In this document: one piece after another, positions 55,729 through 64,000 of the stretch
Numbering within the stretch: position 1 is the first letter of the stretch
How the letters are laid out: each line of letters begins with the position of its first letter
NCBI GenBank assembly: GCA_029817715.1
Contig: JARUPY010000538.1
Location: 8,122,001-8,186,000 of the forward strand
From: Melastoma dodecandrum
Lineage: Eukaryota; Streptophyta; Magnoliopsida; Myrtales; Melastomataceae
Length of the DNA stretch: 64,000 nt
Direction of reading: 5' to 3'
Notes under the pieces: model-generated
The model's input: the letters and a program-made list of their open reading frames with translations, nothing else
Databases searched by the model: none
Told to the model about the DNA's origin: nothing
Position numbers and translations under genes: made by a program

Positions 55729-56403
55729 TCGCTACCAACCGTGGAGCGGGAAAATATTACAACGACGACAAAACGAACAAACGAACAAACCGAACGAAAC
55801 GAACGAAACGAACGAAAAGGGACAGAACTCGGACCCCCGTTAGATACAGCCGAAGCATCACCAGGACTGCCACGAGGGTTGAACGCCACACAACCGGATA
55901 TAGAAATACCACCGATTATGGGAATGTTCGGATAAAATTTCACCACTCTTGGAATCCACCAAATGATAAGAGAAGTTGCGCGAAGTTCATGCAAAAACTT
56001 AACAGCCGCCAAATTTGGAAAAAAAGCTCAAAAAGTTCTATCCAAACATAAACACCAGAGCCCTATTTATAGAAGACCTAAAGTGCGCTAACCCTAAATC
56101 CCAATTATGCTCAAAATGGATGAAACCAAAACCAAATTAAAAGCAGGTCCAACTTTCTTAATTTAAATAGTTTGAGCCGGCATCGACTAGGCTCGTCTTG
56201 AAGTGTTCTCGAGTTCCCGAGTCTTGAGTTACCCTCCGGAGAGATCTATTCTCGAGACACCCCTTCAGCTCGACCTCGAGATGAACTCCAGGCATCTCAA
56301 GTTGACGAATCAACTCGACCACATCAACAGCGTGAAGGTGCTTCTCCTCTGGAGCGCTTCTTTCGACTTGACCTCGACTCGGCTTTGCACAATCTAACTC
56401 GCA
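55729..56403 (-). repeat. 3' LTR of gypsy element B
   Basis: On the minus strand starts TGCGAGTTAGATTG at 56403 and ends near GGTTGGTAGCG at about 55729. TATAAATA (minus) lies at 56071-56064. The PPT CAGCAAAGGGAGAGTGA precedes it at about 56404-56420. Confidence 0.85.
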
Positions 56404-56420
56404 TCACTCTCCCTTTGCTG

Positions 56421-57526
56421 AAGTAGATTTGTCCTCAAATCTAAGGGCTCGTCATCATCTTCCTATGGTGCAAGATCCTGGATATTAAATGTCGCCGAGA
56501 TCCCATACTTCCTCAACAAGTCGATCTTATAAGCATTGTTGTTGATCCTCTCGACGACTCGAAAATGACCATCAGCCTAAGCATGAGCTTATTCTTTATT
56601 TTTGCTAGAAACCTCTCCTTCCATAGCTAAACCTCAAACAAGATATTCTAGTTGGAATATCCACTCCTTTCGCCCATGATTCGCCATAGATTGGTACTTC
56701 TCATTTTGTTGCTCAATAAGGGTTCGAATCTCCGCGTGGAGCTTTAACATCTCTTCAACTCATCGAACCGCTTCCTTCTCGAGAATACCTTGTCTAGGCA
56801 TTTGTAGCAACTCGACGGGAATCCCCGTGTTGACACTAGATGCCACTTCAAACGGTGTACCTCGAGTAGTCGAATGAGGGGCTCGATTATAAGCAAGCTT
56901 GTGCGAGCCTAATTTCCCAATTCTTCTAATTCTTCGACACCATAGTTCAAAGTAGGCTTCCCATAGTCCTGTTCACGACCTCAGTTTGCCCGTCTCTCTG
57001 TGGATGGCAAATGATGCTGAACAATAGCTTTGTCCTGAGTTTATGCCAAAGTGTCTTCCAAAATTAGCTCAAGAATTTTTCATCTCGATCCGACACTATC
57101 GACAATGGGACCCCATGCAGACGAACGATCTCTCGAAAATAAAGATTGGCTACGTGAGAAGCATCATCTGTCTTCTTAGAAGGGATAAAAGGAGCCATCC
57201 TCGAGAAGCGATCCGCAACAACCATGATCGAGTCCTTCTACAGTTGTGTTCGGGGCAGTCCAAGGACGAAATCCAAGCTCACATGCTCCCATGGACGTTC
57301 AACAATGAGTAATGGTGTTGTAGAGACCTTGGGGCTGGACGTGACTCTTTGCGGGTTGACAGGTTGCGCAACGTCGGACTAACTTGTGTACGTCCTTAGC
57401 CATTCGAGGCCAGTAGAAATGCACCTGAAGTATTTCGACAGTTTTCCCAACTCCTAAGTGACCAACGAGTCCTCCTCCAGGGACCTCTGAATAAGATGCT
57501 CTTGAGTAGAACTTCGAGGAATGCAT
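56421..57526 (-). pseudogene. Gypsy element B integrase, broken
   Basis: The zinc-binding domain (GGLVGHLGVGKTVEILQVHF, then RRCATCQPAKS) is open at 57526-57299. The core follows with [19 protein letters not shown] and [10 protein letters not shown] readable between about 57300 and 56960 but interrupted by stops. The C-terminal end near 56440 reads like the LRTN-LxQ(R)E tail of this gypsy group, just before the PPT. Confidence 0.82.
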
Positions 57527-58209
57527 AATTTAACTCCTCTTAATAGAAAGCCTTCAGACCGATGATATTGCTCAATAGATCTCTCGAGACATCCCTTATA
57601 CACCTCTCTAAAGTCGGCATCACTCGAATACAATTCTTTCAACATCTCGAATCCAATCAACTTCGATTTAATTCTGGTAATGAGAGTTGATTTTCTCGAC
57701 AATGCATCTGCGACGACATTCTTCACTCTCGACTTATGCCTCAAGATGAAAGTGAATGACTGGAGAAATTCCACCCACTTTGCATGTTGCCGATTAAGCT
57801 TTACCAGCCCAATGATATGCTTAAAAGACTCATGATCAGCGTAAAGAACGAACTCCTTGGGCATCAAGTATGAATCCATGTCTCGGTTGTACGAACGATA
57901 ACATAAAATTCCTTATCATAGGCCGAGTAATTCAATCGAACCCATTTAATTTCTCGCTAAAATATGATATCGGTCGACCCTCTTGCAGCAATATACCTCC
58001 AATTCTTATTCCTGAAGCATCACACTCGACTTCAAACACCTTCTTGAAGTCAGGGAGTGCCAATATAGGCGCTTCGCACAAACGACTCTTGAGCAACTCA
58101 AAACTAGATTGAGCCGCGGGAGCCTCCTTGAATATCGTCCCCTTCAAATATTCCGTCATCGGGGCTGTGATCGAACTGAAGTCCTTGATAAATCTCCGAT
58201 AAAATGATG
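57454..58209 (-). pseudogene. Gypsy element B RNase H, broken
   Basis: Two frames, 58159-57932 and 57879-57454, cover FEVECDASGIRIGGILLQEG, PISYFSEKLNG, then FVLYADHESFKHI and ADALSRKSTL. A frameshift near 57900 separates them. The catalytic Asp in ECDASG is kept. Confidence 0.85.
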
Positions 58210-58800
58210 CTAGGCCATGAAAGCTCCGGACATTATGAGCTGTTTTGGGAATAGGCCAATCTCAACTTTACTCTCATCCACCTGAATTCCTTCTCTCGAG
58301 ATGACATATCCCAGAAAGATAAGTTTGGAAGTCGAGAATTCGCATTTCTTCCTGTTCCCAAATAGACGTTGCTCCCTCAACTTCTCGAACAACTGTTTAA
58401 GGAGGTCAATGTGTTCCTCCTCACTACAGCTATATACAAGAATATCATCAGAATAAACCACCACGAATTTGCCGATGAAAGGACGAAACACCTGGTTCAT
58501 CAGTCGCATGAAGGTGCTCGGCACATTCGAGAGACCAAATGGAATAACCATCCACTCGTACAACCCGAATTTGGTTTTGAATGTCATCTTCCACTCGTCT
58601 TCTACCTTCATCTGAATCTGGTGATATCCCCTCCGTAGGTCCACCATCGAGAAAATTGTCGACCCATGCAACTCATCATGCATATCATCAAGTAGAGGAA
58701 TTATCGGAACTTGGCGTTGATCTTGTTGATTGCTCGACTGTCGATACACATCCGCCATGAACCGTCCTTCTTGGGAACTAAGATGGCGGGAATGGAACAC
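58210..58800 (-). pseudogene. Gypsy element B reverse transcriptase, broken
   Basis: The 196-codon frame has [31 protein letters not shown] and [13 protein letters not shown]. The catalytic box is Tyr-Ser-Asp-Asp, with both Asp kept. Its N-terminal part (PAILVPKK...) lies in another frame around 58880-58780, and the 3' end is also shifted. Confidence 0.88.
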
Positions 58801-58880
58801 GCTGAGGTCTCTCGAACAAAGGCTCGTTCAATGAGTTCATCAATATGTCGCTGTAGCTCTCTCGCCTCGTCAGGATTACA

Positions 58881-59624
58881 TCAATACGCAGGTCGATTAG
58901 GCAGCGACACTCCAGGATTAAGGTCGATATGATGTATGTCACTCAACGGAGGAAGTCTTCCTGGCATCTCCTCAGGAAACACATCCTCAAATTCCTGTAG
59001 AAGTGCTCGAAGTGGAAGGGACATAGTCGAGGCATGCTCCTTTCCTTCCTCAAATAACATAAACATGCATACGTACTCCTCTTGAATAGCTCGAGTCAAC
59101 TCAACAAACTTCGAACCGTCTTCTCGAGTTTGATCTCGAGACAGTTTGGCTAGTGCTTGGGTGGTCAAGGGAAGTAAGGTAATCTTCTTCTGGTCGAGAG
59201 TGATGGAATATGTATTCTTGTACTCGTCATAAATTACTCGCCGAACATATTGGCAAGGCTTTCCCAACAACAAATGACACGCATCCATGGGTACGACATC
59301 ACAAGTCATCGTGTCCTTGTAGCTCTTACCAATGCTCAGCGAGACCAACACTTGCTTATTTACCCTTAGATCACTCTCTTTGCTCAACTTTTGAAGTTTG
59401 TGCGGTCGATGATATGGTTTAGTGTATAACTTCAGCTTCTCGACCATGGTAGTAGTGGCCACATTAGTGCAGCACCCACTGTTAACAATCACGCGACAAA
59501 CATTTCCCTGCACCGTGCATCGGGTCTGAAAGATCCTCTCTCGCTGGTCGACTTCATCGAGCACTACATTTGCATTAAGGGCTTTTCGAATGACCAACAG
59601 TTTGCCCTCATTGGGTTCCTCCAC
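58881..59624 (-). pseudogene. Gypsy element B protease and RT entry region
   Basis: Open 247-codon frame. Protease region with VIVNSGCCTNVATTTMVEKL; the family's catalytic Asp appears as Asn. CDVVPMDACHLLLGKPCQYV and FEDVFPEEMPGRLPP lead toward reverse transcriptase. It ends at TGA in LPNRPAY*, where a Cys-Asn-Pro-Asp-Glu-Ala continuation follows, so this is a nonsense change. Confidence 0.85.
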
Positions 59625-59642
59625 TTCTTCTTCCTCGATATC

Positions 59643-60653
59643 CTAGATGGGTTCCCCTTCTCGATCAAACACCTGATCATCCTCTGAAAACTCCATAAGA
59701 GTGATAGTACGTCGATTTCGGCACTCATAAGCTATATGCCCAACTCCTTGACATTTAAAACACTTTCTCGAAACATCAGTGTTTGGGAGTGGCCGAAATT
59801 CAACCTTGGCATGATCCTTGGTATTACTCGAGATTGGACTTCTCGAGGACGAACTCCCTTTGCTAAAAGGAGTGCTCCTCATAGCTGGCCTCATAAGCGT
59901 TCTCCTAACTTGCTGCTTCTCGACTTTGTGGGCTAAATTGCATGCATCCGCGAAACTCCAATAAGGCTGCAACTCGACAGCATCCGCCACATGGGTTTTT
60001 AGCCCTTTAATATACCATGCAATGGTTTGCTCAGGGGGTTCAACTATATCACACTGGAGCATCAATTGCTCGAACTCGCGAGTGTACTCAGAAACACTCG
60101 AAGATTGCTGAAGCGAGTTCAATCTGAGGAACAAGTCTTGCCGATATCACTCGGGAAGAAATCTCCTCTTCATCTCCCTTTTCATTTTGTCCCACGAGCG
60201 AATCTTCTCTTTCCATTCTTGATGACGCTACTGATTCAAGTTTTCCCACCACAAGCTACCGTACTTTCAAAGTAGAAGGGCTGCCACCTTGACTTGTCTT
60301 TCCTAGGGAATCTCTTCATAGTCGAATACTCTCTCAATGGCATGAAGCCAATCGAGAAACTCCTCGGTGTCTATCTTTCCCTCAAACTCAGGAATGTCTA
60401 CTCACACATTTATAGGACGGGCGGGTTGACATTCTCGAATTTGCCTCCTAGGACTCTCCTCGTCCCGAGTTGATCTCCTAGGGCTCACCTTGTCCCCATA
60501 TCTATCCACAAACGAATTTTCTTCCGCGTCCTCAAAATATCGAAGAGACTGTGGTTCAGGTTGTCTCCTTTCTTCCAAGAGTTGTTGTATCTCACGATGT
60601 AACTCTCCAACCTCCTGTTCGAAACGAGCCGAATTGGCATCCTCCAACGTCAT
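59643..60653 (-). pseudogene. gag: Gypsy element B gag, broken
   Basis: An N-terminal part at 60653-60402 (FEQEVGELHREIQQLLEERR, coiled-coil-like) and a C-terminal part at 60134-59643 lie in different frames. The latter has YWSFADACNLAHKVEKQQ, matching gypsy element A, and an intact zinc knuckle CFKCQGVGHIAYEC. The middle of gag (60400-60135) has stops. Confidence 0.85.
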
Positions 60654-60762
60654 CCCACGTCAGAACGTATTCTCCATCACTTCCATCGTACGCTCAACAT
60701 CAGATTTGCACTCTACGACAACCACCACTCTCAAATGACCCAGCGCACAACACAACATCGTG

Positions 60763-60840
60763 CTCTCAACAACCCAGTGCTCTATAATAACCATCGCTCA
60801 ACAACCGGCACTCTCAACAACCCAGAGCTCTACAACAGCG
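60763..60840. repeat. Short tandem repeats beside the primer site of gypsy element B
   Basis: CTCAACAACCCAG(T/A)GCTCTA-like units occur about three times in the leader between gag and the primer site. Confidence 0.55.
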
Positions 60841-60841
60841 T

Positions 60842-60853
60842 GCTCTGATACCA
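60842..60853 (-). other. Primer-binding site of gypsy element B
   Basis: TGGTATCAGAGC on the minus strand, 5 nt after the LTR end. It is complementary to initiator Met-tRNA. Confidence 0.92.
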
Positions 60854-60858
60854 ACTGA

Positions 60859-61463
60859 TGCGCTACCAACCGCGGAAACGGGAAAGTACTACAACAATGA
60901 CCAAACACACGAATGGACAAACCGAAGGAAACGAACGAAACGAATGAAATGGGATTGAACTCGGACCGTCGTTGGGTACAGCCGAAGCACCACCAAGACT
61001 GCCACAAGAGTTAAACGCCACACAACTGGATATAGAAATACCACCGATTATGGTAACACTCGGATAAAATCGTGCCACGCTTGTAATCCATCAAACAATA
61101 AAAGAAGTTGCGCAAATTTCATGCAAGAGCTTGACGGTTTGCGAAATTTGGGAAAAAGTTCAAAAGGTTCTATCCAAACCTAAACACAAGAGACCTATTT
61201 ATCGAAGACCTAAAGTAGGCTTAAAGAGTTTCTTAATTTAAAGAGTTTGGGCCGACATCGACTGGGCCCGTCTTGAAGTGTTCTCGAGTTCCCCTCTAAA
61301 GAGATCTGTTCTCGAGATGCCCCTTCCGCTCGACCTCGAGATGAACTCCAGTCTTTTCGAGTTGACAAATCAACTCGACCACATCAACAGCGTGAAGGTG
61401 CTCCTCATCTCGAGCACTTCTTTCAACTTGACCTCGACTCGGCCTTGCTCAATCCAACTCGCA
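60859..61463 (-). repeat. 5' LTR of gypsy element B
   Basis: On the minus strand begins TGCGAGTTGGATTG at 61463 and ends GTAGCGCA at 60859, about 605 bp. Homologous to 55729-56403. A GATAAATAGG box near 61190-61200 (minus) corresponds to the TATAAATA of the other LTR. Confidence 0.88.
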
Positions 61464-61985
61464 TTATCGCATGTCAACAAGCGACAACAAAATCCCGTAC
61501 ATTCATGGAAAGCGACGTGTACAGCCCACTCCAATGCTCCCTGGTACCCCCTAAGATCAGCCTTACTTCCCGAAGTCGTGGCTAAAAGACATCAAATCTG
61601 GGTCTCCTCTTACCCGGACTTCCAAAAAACATCTTGTTGATTTGCCCCTCTCGATGAACCCACGCCGACCAAAATCCAAGCAAACCCACACCATGGATCG
61701 TCATCCATTGCGTTGAATTGTCAAAGATAACTTGAGTTCGAAAGGCCCTGGAGTGTGTTTTGCAGTCAACCACCAGAACACGACGAGGGACCCTTATAGC
61801 CGTCGGTCGAGAACCTCAATGGAGTCCCCAAAATGTATGGCCATTCGAACCTCCATCCAAGGCTATTGTAGCAGCAGCATTGCGAATCAGGCCTCCTCAC
61901 TCGATGATTCAACTCGAGCATGGTTGTCCTTCCCTTGGAGTTTGCTTGCCCGACGACTTTGACCCTTACAAAGAAAAACATTCGG
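61464..61985. other. Unassigned sequence
   Basis: Between gypsy element B and the pararetrovirus remnant. Overlapping plus and minus frames (61760-61999 and neighbours) show no domain. Confidence 0.35.
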
Positions 61986-62810
61986 CAAGACATTTCTAAA
62001 GAATGTTACAGCTACATGTCATTTTGGAAAATGATCCCATACTCAAACAGGTGTTTTTATCTACAATTCCATCATATATCTCTACGGTGGTACAGAAACA
62101 TTTGCTCTTAAAGAATTTGATTCTTGCAGATCTAACACCTAGATAGATTCAACAAGAAATCATGAGAGCAGTAGCTAAATTATGCCAACGCAAAGAAGTT
62201 GCTGAAAATTTCTTTAGTAGAGATCGCAAACTAGACAGGTCTTGTGAAAGCAGATTTCAAGGATATCATATGAAGTGCACTAACAAAGATCTTTTTTACT
62301 ACAAAATAGAGAAAAAATCTCATTTCCAAAAGTATGACAAGAAGAAACACAGAAGAGGCATCAGAATACAAAAGCCTCCTAAACCTCATAAAAGAAGAAT
62401 TCGAAAAAGATACTTGAGAATGACTTTCCTTCTCAGCAAAATTCAGACAAATGTTTTATATGTCATAAGAATGGAGGTACATGTGTTTCTCTTTGGAATG
62501 ATGATCTTGAATCCCTTTTCTTAGAAGATGAAAAAGCAAATCAACAAATTGTGTTGTTTGGAAGGACATTCAAGCTCGGAAGAGTCACAATGTTCTGAAA
62601 CAGATTAACTCTCCGATGAAATGTATGCAATTCAACCTATACAAACGGTGGAAATTCCAGTTTTTGCATCCACAAAAATATCCCCTCATGTGAAAGTTAC
62701 CTTATACCTTGACAAATATGCCAGGACTTTGACAGTCATAACGTTCATGGATATATGAAGTGCAACAAGTGATCAATCCTAAGATTCTTCCACATTCATA
62801 TTTGAAGTAT
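61986..62810 (+). pseudogene. Endogenous pararetrovirus remnant (Caulimoviridae-like)
   Basis: The plus strand shows, in broken frames, the end of a coat-protein-like region, a very basic Lys/Arg-rich stretch (about 62260-62420) and a zinc-knuckle remnant starting CFICHK near 62453. An acidic segment follows, then the beginning of an aspartic-protease-like region ending with stops near 62750. This order is that of endogenous plant pararetroviruses of the Florendovirus type. The knuckle lacks its His, the protease active site is interrupted by a stop, and reverse transcriptase, RNase H and movement protein are absent. It is an inactive old fragment. Confidence 0.65.
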
Positions 62811-62819
62811 GAAGAGAAA

Positions 62820-63225
62820 AACAATCTCGGGGGACATATTCGTAACAAATTGGAATCTAAGTGATCAGTATCGTACTTCTATCGGGAGCATAGCATCATG
62901 GTCGTACACCAAGTTGAACGGGGCGACGCCTATGCTCTCTTTTTTTGTTACCATGAGTGGCCCACAGCATCTCCTAAAGCAGAGTATGCCATGTGCGTGG
63001 GTTGTTGCCGATCATCCTTTGTATAACTCGTTTTATGAGCTTGTTGGAAGCCTCTGCTTGCCCATTTGACTGAGTAAAATAAGGAGATGAATGAAGTAAC
63101 TTAAACCCGAAGTCTTCCGCAAACTCGTCCATGTGTTCACCGTTGAACACCTTTGCATTGTCTATTATGATATATTTGGGAATCCTGTATCGGTAGATGA
63201 TGGTGCTCTTGATGAACTCATCAAG
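62820..63225 (-). pseudogene. Tat-type integrase fragment (minus)
   Basis: The minus strand reads TIIYRYRIPKYIIIDNAKVF, FAEDFGFKLLHSSPYF, NGQAEASNKLIKRVIQRM and, after a stop and frame change, YDHDAMLPIEVRY. This closely parallels the integrase of the 44650-53867 element (NGQAEASNKLI, YGHDAILPIEVRY). No LTR or other domain is attached. Similarity begins abruptly near 63225 and ends near 62815 where the pararetrovirus remnant begins. Confidence 0.82.
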
Positions 63226-64000
63226 AGCACAACAGCGAGATGGCAAGAGTAGGGCGGGGGACGAGGGGTGTAGACGGGAACGGGCAAAGTTCGCCATCCC
63301 TCGGGCAGGCAATGTGATCGATCTTCTTTCTTCTTCTTCCTCGAATAATTGGTTGATGGGGTCGGAGGAGGCGAATGACTCCTTTTTAACGAGGACGACA
63401 GCAGACACTGAGGATAAAGACGAACTCCCAAAGTTATTACTTAAAATGAGTTTTACCCTTCCGCATGTTTAGGTGATGTTGTTTTTGGTGGGTTATGTGA
63501 TCATCCCTTTTATCATCATGCGTTTGGATAGGAAGTCGGATTGGTTGCATGTCATGACAAAAAATAAAATGGGATGTGGAGGGCTTTCATGAGCTATCTT
63601 CCAAAATAATTGCTTTCGAAAAAAATATTTCGTAAGCTTTTAAAATCTATGAACGAGTTTGGTTATTTAAAGGATTCGATATTTTAAGTCATCGAGTTCT
63701 TACGAGTGAATTTATTGTTATAAATAATTAAATATCGAATATATAATGAATTTTAAAAATTATTATTACATTTCGTAAAACTTATTTGAAAAGAAAGAAA
63801 GGTAATGCCATTGGATGGAATATTATTCGCACTCTCGTACAGTACAGTGGGTGTGTATACACTTTGAAGGGTCCGGTCACTAAACACGTCATTCCCATGT
63901 CGTACGTAACTTGGAACTAATCAATAACCTTGGGGCATTTCTTTTATCATTACGTATTTCGTACTCGTTTCATTTGCCTTTAGACACACAGAGAGAGAGC
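63226..64000. other. Unassigned right-edge region
   Basis: A plus-strand frame 63197-63472 and a minus-strand shadow have no recognisable domain. From 63480 the DNA is AT-rich, and it ends in a CT/GA-type tract (CACACAGAGAGAGAG at 63985-63999), a texture common in plant promoters and 5' leaders. A gene may start beyond the window; this is a guess. Confidence 0.3.

Larger units (their letters stand above)
55729..61463 (-). mobile_element. Gypsy element B (minus strand), both LTRs
   Basis: About 5.7 kb on the minus strand. 5' LTR 61463-60859, primer site, gag, protease, reverse transcriptase, RNase H, integrase, PPT, 3' LTR 56403-55729. It is the same family as gypsy element A (similar protease and RT motifs). 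It has many lesions. LTRs differ by substitutions and a block of about 70 bp present only in the 3' LTR (about 56090-56165). No target duplication could be matched. Confidence 0.9.

Noticed and set aside
55310..55843. 177-codon plus-strand ORF as a possible gene
   Set aside because: It crosses into the LTR of gypsy element B and is low-complexity. Listed only as unassigned sequence.
63197..63472. 91-codon plus-strand ORF near the right edge
   Set aside because: It partly overlaps the antisense of the integrase fragment, has no motif and lacks support as a host exon.

Overview
The window is plant nuclear DNA made almost entirely of transposable elements. The evidence is plant-type Ty1/copia and Ty3/gypsy retrotransposons with plant primer-binding sites, FAR1/MULE-type transposases, a remnant of a plant pararetrovirus, and a pseudogene fragment of the plant splicing factor CDC5. 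There are no bacterial operons, rRNA, tRNA or CRISPR arrays, and I see no intact host gene. It reads like repeat-rich intergenic or pericentromeric sequence of a flowering plant. I cannot name the species.

Layout. 1-1480: 3' end and LTR of a copia element. 1923-4340: a short copia element that keeps two LTRs, gag and protease but has lost the rest of pol. 4752-16782: a 12,031-bp Mutator-like element (MULE-1) with long terminal inverted repeats (TIRs) and a perfect 9-bp target duplication. It holds a FAR1/MULE transposase on the plus strand, a multi-exon Ulp1-type cysteine protease on the minus strand, and two tandem copies of an unrecognised minus-strand gene. 16.8-19.6 kb: unassigned sequence, a foldback and a dispersed repeat. 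19687-21248 and 27129-28746: two LTRs of one Tat/Ogre-like gypsy family in opposite orientation, one followed by a primer-binding site, the other (read on the minus strand) preceded by a polypurine tract. Between them is a pyrimidine-rich block with a Del/Tekay-type element end. 30.9-35.76 kb: a decayed gypsy element joined to a Tekay-type integrase/chromodomain fragment. About 36.5-44.4 kb: a decayed sister of MULE-1 (MULE-2) with the same gene order, including the unrecognised gene. 44407-44649 and 53868-54060: a CDC5 pseudogene split by a 9,218-bp Tat-lineage gypsy element (44650-53867, target duplication GGACC). That element carries an antisense, intron-containing plant-mobile-domain gene. 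55729-61463: a minus-strand gypsy element with both LTRs. About 61.99-62.81 kb: a pararetrovirus remnant. 62.82-63.23 kb: a Tat integrase fragment. The remainder is unassigned.

How the parts relate. In both MULEs the unknown gene and the transposase are transcribed divergently from a shared intergenic region, and the transposase and protease converge. Because this order survives in two strongly diverged copies, the unknown gene looks like a stable third component of the family and not a chance capture. The Tat element is young (about 25 LTR differences by eye) although it lacks protease and most of reverse transcriptase, so it was probably mobilised by a relative. Its antisense gene keeps clean introns, as expected for a gene not spliced from the genomic RNA.

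Limits: all domain calls come from reading translations and motifs by eye. No database search was run, so family names below the superfamily level are inferences.
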